NCBI GenBank assembly: GCA_018195615.1
Contig: JAGTPG010000001.1
Coordinates: 1,488,001 to 1,552,000 of the forward strand
DNA: 64,000 bases
Direction of reading: 5' to 3'
Source: Streptomyces tuirus
Lineage (GTDB): Bacteria > Actinomycetota > Actinomycetes > Streptomycetales > Streptomycetaceae
Every line of letters begins with the position of its first letter. Positions within the stretch are counted from its first letter, which is position 1. Made by a program: the position numbers and the translations under genes. The notes under the pieces are model-generated. The model searched no databases. It was not told the DNA's origin and worked only from the letters and a program-made list of their open reading frames with translations. Shown piece by piece: positions 55,517-64,000 of the stretch.

Positions 55517-56089
55517 TCAGGTCGGCGGCGGACGCCGGTCGCGCTCGGCGACCACGCTGTGCAGCCGGCGGGTCAGCGCGGTGGCCGCCGCGGTGAGGAA
55601 GACGAACGTGTACAGGATCTGCAGGACGGTCACCATGCGGGCCTCCTGCCCGCTCGGGGTGATGTCGCCGTAGCCGACGGTCGCGAGCGTGATGACGGTG
55701 AAGTACAGCGCGTCGACCCGGGTGCGCAGGCCGATGAACTGGCCCGGCTGCTGGGCCAGGGCGTAGTAGCCGGACGAGAAGACGAGCACGGCCAGGCACA
55801 TCAGCATCGAGATCATGATGCCCGACCGGGTCTGGGGCTTCTCCAGCACGATGTCGCGCACGTGGCGCAGCAGCAGCGCGGCGATGAGCGTCAGGCAGAG
55901 CACGAACAGCGGCCAGCCCAGCCAGGGGCGGTCGGAGCCGAGCCCTTCGACGGGCAGCAGGAAGTAGGCCGTGCCGAGCGCCACGAGCAGGACCCCGGCC
56001 CCGATCCGCAGCCGGCGGACGGCGGCCGCCCCGGACTCCGGTTCCCGCTTCCGTGCGGGGCGCTGCGGCTGCTCGCTGCCTTCGGGCAT
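55517..56089 (-). CDS. Two-TM-pore potassium channel
   Basis: A 190-residue membrane protein with two N-terminal TM segments (IGAGVLLVALGTAYFLLPV; WLGWPLFVLCLTLIAALLL) and a pore module: TM MISMLMCLAVLVFSSGYYA, selectivity filter TVGYGD in ITLATVGYGDITPS, inner helix VLQILYTFVFLTAAATALT. No RCK domain. Ends convergent with the DUF7144-like gene. Confidence 0.93.
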   Translation of the reverse strand: MPEGSEQPQRPARKREPESGAAAVRRLRIGAGVLLVALGTAYFLLPVEGLGSDRPWLGWPLFVLCLTLIAALLLRHVRDIVLEKPQTRSGIMISMLMCLAVLVFSSGYYALAQQPGQFIGLRTRVDALYFTVITLATVGYGDITPSGQEARMVTVLQILYTFVFLTAAATALTRRLHSVVAERDRRPPPT

Positions 56090-56271
56090 AGGTCCGGTCT
56101 ACGGCGTATCAGGGGGTGGCGCGACCCTTGCGCCTCCGTCAGTGGGTTCGAGGAGTGGGGCCGCCGAAACCTCAAATGTTCCTCTGAAGGCGTCCGTGGC
56201 GGGGTTCGGGGCGGACGGCTGGGCCATACCCCCTCACGTTCGAGGATCGGGCCGTGCGGAGGAGGGGGACG

Positions 56272-57921
56272 ATGGAGCGACTGGGGACGGGCATCGGGTG
56301 GCGACCGGAGATCGCGGACGCCGTGGAGCGCATGCCGGGGATCGACTGGGTCGAGACCGTGGCCGAGAACGTCTGCCCCGGCCATCTGCCCGACTCGCTG
56401 CGGCGGCTGCGCGAGCGCGGCGTCACCGTGGTGCCGCACGGCGTCTCGCTCGGCCTCGGCGGCGCGGACCGGCCCGACGAAGGCCGTCTGGCCGCGCTGG
56501 CCGAGCGGGTGGAGGCACTGGGTTCGCCGCTGGTCACCGAGCACATCGCGTTCGTCCGGGCGGGCGGCGCGCTGACGGCGTCCCCGCACCTGGAGGCGGG
56601 CCATCTGCTGCCCGTGCCCCGGACCCGGGACGCGCTCGACGTGCTGTGCGAGAACGTGCGTATCGCGCAGGAGGCGCTGCCGGTGCCGCTGGCCGTCGAG
56701 AACATCGCCGCGCTGATCTCCTGGCCCGGCGAGGAGATGACGGAGGGCCAGTTCCTGTACGAACTGGCCGACCGCACGGGCGTCCGGCTCCTCATCGACG
56801 TGGCCAACCTGCACACCAACCACGTCAACCGCGCCGAGGACCCCGCGAAGGCACTCGCCGAGCTTCCGCTGGAGGCCATCGCCTACGTCCATGTCGCCGG
56901 CGGCATCGAACGCGACGGCGTCTGGCACGACAGCCACGCCCACCCGGTCCCGCGACCGGTCCTCGACATCCTGACGGACCTCGCGTCCCGGGTGTCCCCA
57001 CCGGGCGCTCTGCTGGAACGGGACGAGAACTTCCCCGGGCCGGCGGAGCTGGAGGGTGAGCTGGCCGCGATCCGGCGGGCGCTGGAGGCGGGAGCGGTGG
57101 AGCGCGTGAAGGCGGAGGTGCGCTCGGCGGGCCGGGCTGCCGTCCGGCCCGAGGCGGAGGTGCGCTCGGCGGGCCGAGCGGCTGTCCGGCCGAAGGCGGA
57201 CCTGCCCGGGGCGGGCCGGGCTGCCGTCCGGCCCGAGGCGGACCTGCCCGAGGCGGGCCGGGCTGCCGTCCGACCGGACGCGGAGCTGCCCGAGGCGGGC
57301 CAGGCGGCCGTCCAACCCGAGGCGGACCTGCCCGGGACCGGGGGCGGTGCCCTGCGTCCGGGCGTTGAGACCGGGACCGGGGCCGGGGCCCCGCGTCCGG
57401 GCGTTGAGAGCGGGACCGGGGCCGGGGCCCCGCGTCCGGGCGTTGAGACCGGGGCGGTCGGGGCGGCACGGGGCGCCTTCGGCCTGCCCTGCCCCGAGGG
57501 GGCCGACGAGGCCCGGCAGCGGCTGGGCCTCGCTCAGGCTGCGCTGCTGTCCGCGCTGGTCGCCGGGACGCCCGTGCCCGAGGGGTTCGACCGGGCGCGG
57601 GTCGGTGTGCAGGCGAGGGCGCTGGCGGCGAAGCGGGCGGATGTCGTGGCGAAGGTGGCGCCCGAACTGCCAGTGATCCTGGGCTCCGGCTACCGCCCGG
57701 CCTTCCTCTCCTACGCCCGGACCCAGCCGATGACCGGCGGCTACCGACGCGACGCCCTCGACTTCGCCGAGCACCTGCTCCACGCCGGGCGGCCCGAGAA
57801 CGCGGGGGCGCGGCGGGAATTGCAGGCGTGGTGGCTGGAGCGGTCCGGGCCGGCACCGCGCTCCGGGCGCCCGGCCCACCGGCTCGTCCGCGCCACGCGC
57901 AGGGTGCTACTGCGGCGTTGA
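56272..57921 (+). CDS. MNIO (DUF692) multinuclear iron enzyme fused to a C-terminal partner domain by tandem repeats
   Basis: A 549-residue protein. Residues about 1-280 are a DUF692/MNIO TIM barrel with the metal ligands expected of the family: [66 protein letters not shown]. Residues about 281-395 are six 14-residue repeats plus Gly/Ala/Pro repeats. Residues about 400-549 form a helical domain ([40 protein letters not shown]) like the C-terminal part of SCO6045-type proteins (from memory). MNIO enzymes modify Cys or Asp in RiPP peptides; no precursor is seen here. ATG 56272 was chosen for its AGGAGGGG site rather than GTG 56254. Confidence 0.9.
   Translation: MERLGTGIGWRPEIADAVERMPGIDWVETVAENVCPGHLPDSLRRLRERGVTVVPHGVSLGLGGADRPDEGRLAALAERVEALGSPLVTEHIAFVRAGGALTASPHLEAGHLLPVPRTRDALDVLCENVRIAQEALPVPLAVENIAALISWPGEEMTEGQFLYELADRTGVRLLIDVANLHTNHVNRAEDPAKALAELPLEAIAYVHVAGGIERDGVWHDSHAHPVPRPVLDILTDLASRVSPPGALLERDENFPGPAELEGELAAIRRALEAGAVERVKAEVRSAGRAAVRPEAEVRSAGRAAVRPKADLPGAGRAAVRPEADLPEAGRAAVRPDAELPEAGQAAVQPEADLPGTGGGALRPGVETGTGAGAPRPGVESGTGAGAPRPGVETGAVGAARGAFGLPCPEGADEARQRLGLAQAALLSALVAGTPVPEGFDRARVGVQARALAAKRADVVAKVAPELPVILGSGYRPAFLSYARTQPMTGGYRRDALDFAEHLLHAGRPENAGARRELQAWWLERSGPAPRSGRPAHRLVRATRRVLLRR
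57112..57441 (+). repeat. In-frame tandem repeats (6 x 42 bp, then 2 x 39 bp)
   Basis: 57112-57363 holds six 42-bp units encoding variants of [14 protein letters not shown]. 57364-57441 holds two almost identical 39-bp units encoding [13 protein letters not shown], with a third degenerate start after them. All units keep frame, so the linker length can vary between strains without breaking the gene. Confidence 0.92.
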
Positions 57922-58281
57922 GGACAACCGCCCGGCTCGCTCTCCGAGCAGCCGAGCACCCCGCACCGGCAACTGCGGCCCGGCCCCGGGATTCGCAGGT
58001 CTGGTGCCGCACGGCTCGACCGCCCGCGCCCCGAGACTGCCGTCTCCCCGCGCTCCCCATTCAGTCGGGCTTCGGGCGAGCCCAGCCCGAGGGCGCGTGC
58101 AGCCCCCTCTCCGGCGCCGCGTCGTACGGCCCGTCACCCCGGCCCCAAGCTCAGCAGGACGGTCCAGTTGCCCGCAGGGCTTCCCCGGGGTGCAGACCCA
58201 GCAGAAGTTGACGGTGGCGCAGATGCCTCAGGGGTTCTCCGCGAGTCTCCAGCGGCCCGGGGTGAAACCGCCCAAGGGCGC
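57922..58281. other. 360-base region without a supported gene
   Basis: Between the MNIO gene and the convergent BCCT gene. Weak open frames in several phases have no recognisable product or ribosome site; the plus-strand stretch reading VQTQQKLTVAQMPQGFSASL (about 58192-58251) looks more protein-like than the rest but lacks a start and continues into the BCCT gene. A short TCGGGCT/AGCCCGA hairpin lies at 58065-58090. Could be a gene remnant. Confidence 0.5.
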
Positions 58282-60401
58282 CTACGCCTCGGGCAGGTGC
58301 GCGTCCGGCGCGTCCGGGCGGTGGTCGGGCAGGCCCGAGCGGGTGGCCGCCTCGTGGCGCACCCGCAGGAACTCCAGGTGCCGCTCGTACTGGTCGAGGG
58401 TGTCGGCGATGAGCTGTTCCCGGGTGTATCCCATCACGTCGTAGTCCTGGTTGCCCTCGGCGAGCCGGACCTCGAAACGTACGTAGGTGTCGTGCGTGGT
58501 GACCGACCGGGTGGCGAACGCGGGGGTCGGCAGTTCGACCGGCCAGACCTCGTAGAGGAACTCGTCGCTGGGGCCGATCGGTACCCGTAGGCCGACGTGG
58601 GTGAGGCCGCTCTCCTCGACGGTGCCTTCCAGGACCTGCGCCTCCACTCCTTGCTGCCGCAACTCCTCGGCGACCTCCTGGAAGGCGGGGCGGCACACCT
58701 GATCCACGAATCGTGCGGCCGCCCGCCTGCTGGGGAACGCCATCACGCGCGCCAGCCGGTGCCGCCAGTTCGGCGCCCCCGGCAGACCGTGCTGCGGCAT
58801 ACGTCCGGAAAGCGACGCAGGCAGCGTGGTGACCCTCGCCTCCACCTTCATCCGCTCGGTACGCAAGGCCAGGTAGAGACCGGCCATGATCAGGAACATG
58901 ACGAAGGAGAACGGCAGGCCCATGATGATGGTGGCGTTGGTGAGCGCCTGCACACCGCCCACGATGAGCATGGCGAGCGTGAGCAGACCTGTCGCCACCG
59001 CCCAGAAGACGCGCAGCCACGCGGGCGCGTCGGTCACCGGGGTGGGCAGTTCAGCGCTGAGGTTGCCCATGACCAGGGCCCCGGAGTCCGCGGAGGTGAC
59101 GTACAGCAGCAGCCCGACGAACGTCGCGAGTCCGGCGCTGAACAGGAATCCCGGGTACTGGTCCAGGAGGCTGTAGAAGCCCTGCTCCGGGACGTTCATG
59201 GCGGTTTCGCCGAACTCGGCGTTCCCGTCGCGCACCACGAACAGGGCGCTGTTGCCGAAAATCGCCAGGAAGAGGCCGGTGAAGAGGAACGGGATGACCA
59301 GCGTCGCCGCGATGAACTCGCGCAGGGTGCGGCCGCGCGAGATGCGGGCGAGGAAGAGCCCGACGAACGGCGCCCAGGCGACCCACCAGGCCCAGAAGAA
59401 GAGCGTCCACGTGTCCAGCCACTCGGTGGGCTGGTCGTAGGCGAAGGTGTTCAGGGTCATCGACGGGAAACGGCTGACGTAGTCCCCGACGTTCTGGACC
59501 ACGGCATTCAGAAGCCGGAACGGCTCACCCACCACCAGGATGTAGAGCATCAGCAGGGTTGCGAGGAGGATGTTGAGCTGCGACAGCCGGCGGATTCCCT
59601 TGTCCACGCCGGACGCCGCGGACGCGGTGGCCATCGCCACCGCGATGACGATCAGGGCGATCTGTGCGGAAAGCCCTTCCGGCACGTCGAAGAGGACTTT
59701 CAGTCCATAGTTCAGCTGCACCACTCCGATGCCGAGCGTCACGCCGATACCGAACACGGTGCCGATGACGGCCGCCAGGTCGACGGTGTCACCGATCCGC
59801 CCGTGAATGCGGCGGCCGATGATCGGATAGAGCGCTGAGCGGATCGCGAGCGGCAACCGGTAGCGGAACGAGAAGTAGCCGAGCGCCATGCCCATCAGCG
59901 CGTACATGCCCCAGCCGGTGATGCCGTAGTGGAACAGCGTCCACACCACGGCCTGCCGGGCGGCCGCGAGCGTCTCCGGGTCGCCCTGCGGCGGCGCCAG
60001 GTAGTGGCTGACCGGGCCGGAGACCGAGAAGAACATCAGGTCGATGCCGATGCCCGCCGCGAACAGCATCGCCCCCCAGGTGAAGAGGCCGTAGTCGGGC
60101 CGGGAATGCTGGGGCCCAGCTTGACCGTGCCGTACTTGGACACGGCGATGAAGACGACGAACAGCAGGTACAAGGTCGCGGCGAGGAAGTAGTACCAGCC
60201 GAACCACTCGGAGATCTTGCCGACCACCACTCCGATGGCCGATTCCGCACCGGTGGGGGTGATGATCGCCCAGATCGAGATCGCGAGGACCAGGACGGCC
60301 GCCCCGAAGAACACCACGGGTTTCAGCCGGACCGTGCCCATCTCCTCGGCCGGTGTCTCCTCCGGCGCCGTTCCGGGGCCCTTCTCTCCAGCGGTCGACA
60401 C
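58282..60401 (-). CDS. betT: BCCT-family choline/betaine transporter, BetT type (1-base frameshift)
   Basis: About 707 residues after repair near 60105. Twelve TM helices begin with LKPVVFFGAAVLVLAISIWA; family residues include WTLFHYGITGWGMYALMGMA, FFWAWWVAWAPFVGLFLARI and SADSGALVMGNL. A C-terminal cytoplasmic domain of about 180 residues, as in osmotically regulated BetT, ends PDAPDAHLPEA. GTG 60401 was chosen because AAGGAGG precedes it. It is in the same direction as the GMC and aldehyde dehydrogenases, so choline or betaine is the likely substrate. Confidence 0.9.
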
Positions 60402-60641
60402 GGTCGCGTTCCTCCTTCGGTGAGGGCCGGGACCTCGGCTCCCGGTTGCCGGCGGCGTCTGCCGCGGCCCGCGAAGCTCGAAAGGCCTCCTGTCATTGCC
60501 CGAACCCCCGGACGCGGGGGACGTGGGTGGCGTCCTGGTGACCCGGTGCCCCGGCCGGGACCGGCCGGACGTGGGGCCCTCCGGGCGGCCGTTCACGAGC
60601 CACGCGCGCTGCGGCCGGTCCTGCGGAGGGCCGCGGAGCGG

Positions 60642-62212
60642 TCACCGCGCCGCCGCCCGGCCGGTAGGCCCGGAACGTCCGGTGATGAGGTCGGCGGCGC
60701 GTTCGGCGGCCAGCAGGACGGTCACCATCGGGTTGATGGTGGGCATCGTCGGGAACACCGACGCGTCGACGATCCGCACGCCCTCCATGCCCCGCAGTCT
60801 CAACTCCGGGTCGCACACGGCCATCGGGTCGTCCGGGGCGCCCATGCGGCAGGTGCCGGCCGGGTGGTAGACGGTGTGTGCCGCACGGCGCCCGTACTCG
60901 GACAGGTCGGCGTCGGAGACGACGTCCGGGCCGGGCGCGACCTCGCGGACGAGCCAGTCGCGCAGCGGGTCAGTGGCGGCGATCTCGCGGGCGACCTTCA
61001 GACCGTCCACGATGGTGCGCTCATCGTGCCCCTCGGGGTCGGTGAAGTACCGGAAGTCCAGGGCGGGATGCTCGGCGGGGTCGGCGCTGCGCAGCCACAT
61101 GCGGCCGGTGGAGCGGGCGCGCGGCACGTTGGGCGTCATGCACACCCCGTACGGCGGCACCGGGTAGCCGAGGCGTTCGGTGTTGACGGTGAACGGCACC
61201 TGGTAGAAGTGGAACATCAAATCCGGGCGGGGCTGGCCCTTGTCGCGGCGCAGGAACAGGCCGGCGTCGGAGTCCATGGCGGAGTTGGGCGGCAGCGGGG
61301 CCGCGGTCTCCCAGACGATCACGGACTCGGGTGGTCCAGCAGGTTCTCGCCCACGCCGGGCAGGTCGGCCTGTACGTCGATGCCCAGGGCGCGCAGGTCG
61401 TCGGCCGGTCCGATGCCGGAGAGCATCAGCAGGCGGGGGGTGTCGACGGCACCGGCGCACAGCACCAGTTCGCGCTCGGCGCGCACGGTGGCGGGCTCGC
61501 CGTCGGCGCCCCGGACGGCGACGCGGGTCAGCCGCCCCGAGTCGTCGGTGAGCAGCCGGTGGGCCCAGGTCTGAAGCAGGAGCGTGAGGTTGGGCCGGTC
61601 GAGGACGGGGTGCAGGTAGGCGACGGACGCGGAGGAGCGCAGGTTGCCCTCGGGCTGGTAGGCCAGCGAGAAGAAGCCGGTGCCGTCGGCGAAGGGCTCG
61701 GCGTTGAAGTCGTCGACGACGGGGACGCCGAGGGCACGGGAGGCGGCGGTGACGAAGTCCTTGGCGATGGGATTGCGGTCGGCCTCGGCCACCGGGACGA
61801 TCTCGGTGAGCAGCCGGTCGCGGTAGGGCAGGATCGCCGCCGGGTCCCAGCCGGAGCAGCCCCGGCTCACCCAGTCGTCGAGGTCCTGCGGCAGCGGCAG
61901 GAAGCTGATCAGCGTGTTGTGCGAGGAGCAGCCGCCGAGCACCCGGGCCCGTGAGTGCAGGATGTGGGAGTTGCCGCGGGGCTGTTCGACGGTGGTGTAG
62001 CCGTAGTCGAACTCTGAGCCGAGCAGGTTGATCCAGTTGCGCAGGCGCAGGATGCGCTCGTCACCGACGTCGCTGGGGCCGCCCTCGACGACGCAGACGC
62101 GGCAGTCGGGATCCTCGCTCAGCCGGGCGGCGAGCACGCAGCCGGCGGTGCCGCCGCCGACGATGACGTAGTCGTAGGCGGACTCGGCGCCGTGCGCGGG
62201 AGTGGTGGCCAT
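60642..62212 (-). CDS. betA: GMC oxidoreductase, choline dehydrogenase-like (1-base frameshift)
   Basis: About 523 residues after repair near 61335, where GVGENLLDHP continues as ESVIVWETAAPLPPNSAMDS. FAD-binding start DYVIVGGGTAGCVLAARLSE, GMC signatures RARVLGGCSSHNTLISF and LCAGAVDTPRLLMLSGIGP, catalytic His region YHPAGTCRMG and PTINPMVTV at the end. It should oxidise choline to betaine aldehyde, given the aldehyde dehydrogenase 33 bases upstream and the BCCT transporter downstream. Other GMC alcohol substrates remain possible. Confidence 0.85.
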
Positions 62213-62245
62213 GCCGTGCCTTTCATGGGTGGTGCGGCGTGCGGG

Positions 62246-63712
62246 TCAGCCCTTGAACCAGCCGGAGGGGGCGGGGGTCAGGTTCTGGTAGATGTGCTTG
62301 GCCTCCTGGTACTCACGCAGCCCGGTGGGGCCCAGCTCGCGCCCGACGCCGGAGCGGCCGAAGCCGCCCCATTCGGCCTGCGGCACGTAGGGGTGGAAGT
62401 CGTTGATCCAGACGGTGCCGTGCCGCAGCCGCTGGGCGACGCGCTGGGCGCGGCTCGCGTCGGAGGTCCACACGCCGCCGGCGAGGCCGTAGCGGGTGTC
62501 GTTGGCCAGGCGCACCGCCTCGTCCTCGGTGTGGAAGCGTTCGACGGTGACCACGGGACCGAAGACCTCCTCCTGGACGATCCGCATGGACCGGTCGCAG
62601 TCGGCGAAGATCGTCGGCAGCAGGAAGAAGCCACGGCTCAGGGCCGGGTCGTCGGGGCGGGTGCCGCCGGTGACGAGGCGGGCGCCCTCCTCCTGGGCGA
62701 TGGCGATGTAGCGCTCGACCTTCTCGCGGTGTTCGGCGGAGCTGAGCGGGCCGCTCTCGGTGCCCTCCTCCATGCCGTTGCCGAGCCGGATGGCCGCCGC
62801 GCGGCGGGCGAGGGTCTCGACGAACCGGTCGTGCAGCGAGTCCTGGACCAGCAGGCGGGAACCGGCCGAGCAGACCTGCCCGGAGTGCAGGAAGGCTCCG
62901 TCCAGCGCGTAGTCCACGGCGGCGTCGAAGTCGGCGTCCGCGAAGACGATGTTGGGGTTCTTGCCGCCCAGTTCGAGGGCGATGTTCCGCGGCCCCTCGG
63001 AGGCGCTGGCCATGATGGAGCGTCCGGTGTTGAGGCCACCGGTGAAGGACACCAGGTCGACCTCGGGGTGGCTGGTCAGGGCCGCGCCGACACTCGCCCC
63101 GGAGCCCAGCACCAGGTTGGCGACGCCGGGCGGTGCGCCGGCCTCCTCGATGAGCCGGATCATGGCGATCGTGGTGAGCGGTGTGGTCTCGCTGGGCTTG
63201 AGGACGAAGGTGTTGCCCGCGGCCAGGGCCGGGGCGACCTTCCAGGAGGCCTGGAGCAGCGGGTAGTTCCAGGGGGCGATGAGCGCGCACACGCCGACCG
63301 GCTGGTAGACGACGCGGCTGAGGACGTCCGGGCCGACGTCGACGACCCGGCCGCCGTCCTTGCCGGCGAGTTCGGCGAAGTAGCGGAAGGCGTTCGCCAC
63401 GTCCTCCACGTCGATGCGGGCCTCGGCCAGCGTCTTGCCGGTGTCGAGCGTCTCGGTGCGGGCGATGTCCTCCTGGTCGCGCAGCAGCAGATCGTGGACG
63501 CGCAGCAGCAGATCGGCCCGGCGGCGGGAAGCGGCGTTCGCCCAGTCCTCCTCGTCGAAGGCACGCCGGGCGGCGCGCACGGCGCGGTCCACGTCGGTGG
63601 CGTCGGCCTCGTCGACGGTGGTGACGACGGAGGCGTCGTAGGGGTTGATCACCTCGCGCCGGCCACCGGCCGCCGCCTGTGTCCACTCGCCGTCGATGTA
63701 CAGCTCGCCCAC
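62246..63712 (-). CDS. betB: Betaine aldehyde dehydrogenase-like aldehyde dehydrogenase
   Basis: A 488-residue NAD(P)-dependent enzyme: APWNYPLLQASWKVAPALAA, SFTGGLNTGRSIM, general base Glu in ALELGGKNPNIVF and catalytic Cys in HSGQVCSAGSRLLV. GTG 63712 is preceded by AAGGAGG. First gene of the operon with betA and betT; together they take up choline and oxidise it to glycine betaine for osmoprotection. No BetI-type regulator is visible within the window. Confidence 0.92.
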   Translation of the reverse strand: MGELYIDGEWTQAAAGGRREVINPYDASVVTTVDEADATDVDRAVRAARRAFDEEDWANAASRRRADLLLRVHDLLLRDQEDIARTETLDTGKTLAEARIDVEDVANAFRYFAELAGKDGGRVVDVGPDVLSRVVYQPVGVCALIAPWNYPLLQASWKVAPALAAGNTFVLKPSETTPLTTIAMIRLIEEAGAPPGVANLVLGSGASVGAALTSHPEVDLVSFTGGLNTGRSIMASASEGPRNIALELGGKNPNIVFADADFDAAVDYALDGAFLHSGQVCSAGSRLLVQDSLHDRFVETLARRAAAIRLGNGMEEGTESGPLSSAEHREKVERYIAIAQEEGARLVTGGTRPDDPALSRGFFLLPTIFADCDRSMRIVQEEVFGPVVTVERFHTEDEAVRLANDTRYGLAGGVWTSDASRAQRVAQRLRHGTVWINDFHPYVPQAEWGGFGRSGVGRELGPTGLREYQEAKHIYQNLTPAPSGWFKG

Positions 63713-64000
63713 TGCGGGGCCTCCTTCGCATCCGGCCGGTGCCGATCGGCTCGACGGTCAGCAACATGGCCCATCGGGCGGTCGGCGGCCACGGGGCACA
63801 CCGCCGCGGCGGTGTCCGAGCGGCCCAGAGGACCCGGGTGGGCTAGTCGCCCGGCCCGACGCGTGCGCGCCCAAGTGTGCCGGGGCTAACACCCGGATCA
63901 CACGCGATGAGAGCCGTAGGGTATTTCTGCCTTTTTGTGCCGGCATGCCACTCACCTCAGGTCCCGCATTTGTCCACGCCTACCCCCGAAAGAACCATTC
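63713..64000. promoter_or_regulatory. Upstream region of the betBA-betT genes
   Basis: 288 bases to the window edge with no supported gene. AT-richer tracts around 63900-63940 may hold a promoter, but no clear palindrome or box was identified. Confidence 0.3.

Noticed and set aside
57112..57441. Possible CRISPR-like direct repeats
   Set aside because: Units are contiguous without spacers, keep the reading frame of the MNIO gene and encode a peptide repeat.
57922..58281. Candidate RiPP precursor gene for the MNIO enzyme
   Set aside because: No small frame with a start, ribosome site and Cys- or Asp-rich core could be supported.

Overview
The window is very GC-rich, uses GTG and TTG starts often, and carries gene sets typical of Streptomyces: murC next to msrB, an MNIO (DUF692) gene of the actinobacterial type, many divergently regulated sugar clusters, and zapE. 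I read it as a Streptomyces (or very close relative) chromosome fragment. No rRNA, tRNA, CRISPR array or insertion sequence was recognised.

Data quality shapes the reading. About 20 recognisable genes are broken by one or more apparent 1-base losses, and in each case worked through the repair is one missing G or C (or one missing base beside a G/C run). This is most simply an uncorrected sequencing or assembly error pattern, so broken genes are annotated as single CDS spans with the shift position stated.

Layout. 1-1.4 kb: the end of a glycine betaine/choline/proline-type ABC importer. 1.5-6.3 kb: a two-component system divergent from a ferric-reductase-like membrane flavocytochrome, an FMN-binding lipoprotein-like protein and its ApbE flavin transferase, i.e. 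an extracytosolic electron-transfer module. 6.4-7.9 kb: MOSC protein and DyP peroxidase. 8-14.4 kb: one minus-strand operon (lacI, binding protein, two permeases, GH42 beta-galactosidase) behind two perfect palindromic operators. 14.4-18.5 kb: a coupled pentapeptide-repeat operon and a SpoIIE-type phosphatase/regulator.

18.5-38.3 kb is the most coherent accessory region: secreted GH84 with a fused beta-propeller, SIS protein, RpiR regulator, GH38 alpha-mannosidase, an ABC sugar importer, a GH3, a BadF-type sugar kinase, a GH5_18-like enzyme and a NagZ-type GH3. Five of its promoters share an 18-bp motif close to GTGATTGATGCATTCACC, and a half-site lies before the importer. This suggests one RpiR regulon for a GlcNAc/mannose glycan such as an N-glycan core.

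38.3-42.8 kb: housekeeping genes (msrB, murC, a small conserved protein, a RibD-like reductase, zapE). 43-45.6 kb: secreted protein, beta-carbonic anhydrase and SulP transporter. 45.7-56 kb: SPFH protein, PhoX, PPK2, ArsR/SRPBCC pair, FAD-Rieske oxidoreductase, polysaccharide deacetylase, a small zinc-ribbon protein, ABC exporter, Pth2, membrane protein, K+ channel. 56.3-57.9 kb: an MNIO enzyme whose two domains are joined by in-frame tandem repeats. 58.3-63.7 kb: a BCCT transporter, a choline-dehydrogenase-like enzyme and betaine aldehyde dehydrogenase (choline to glycine betaine).
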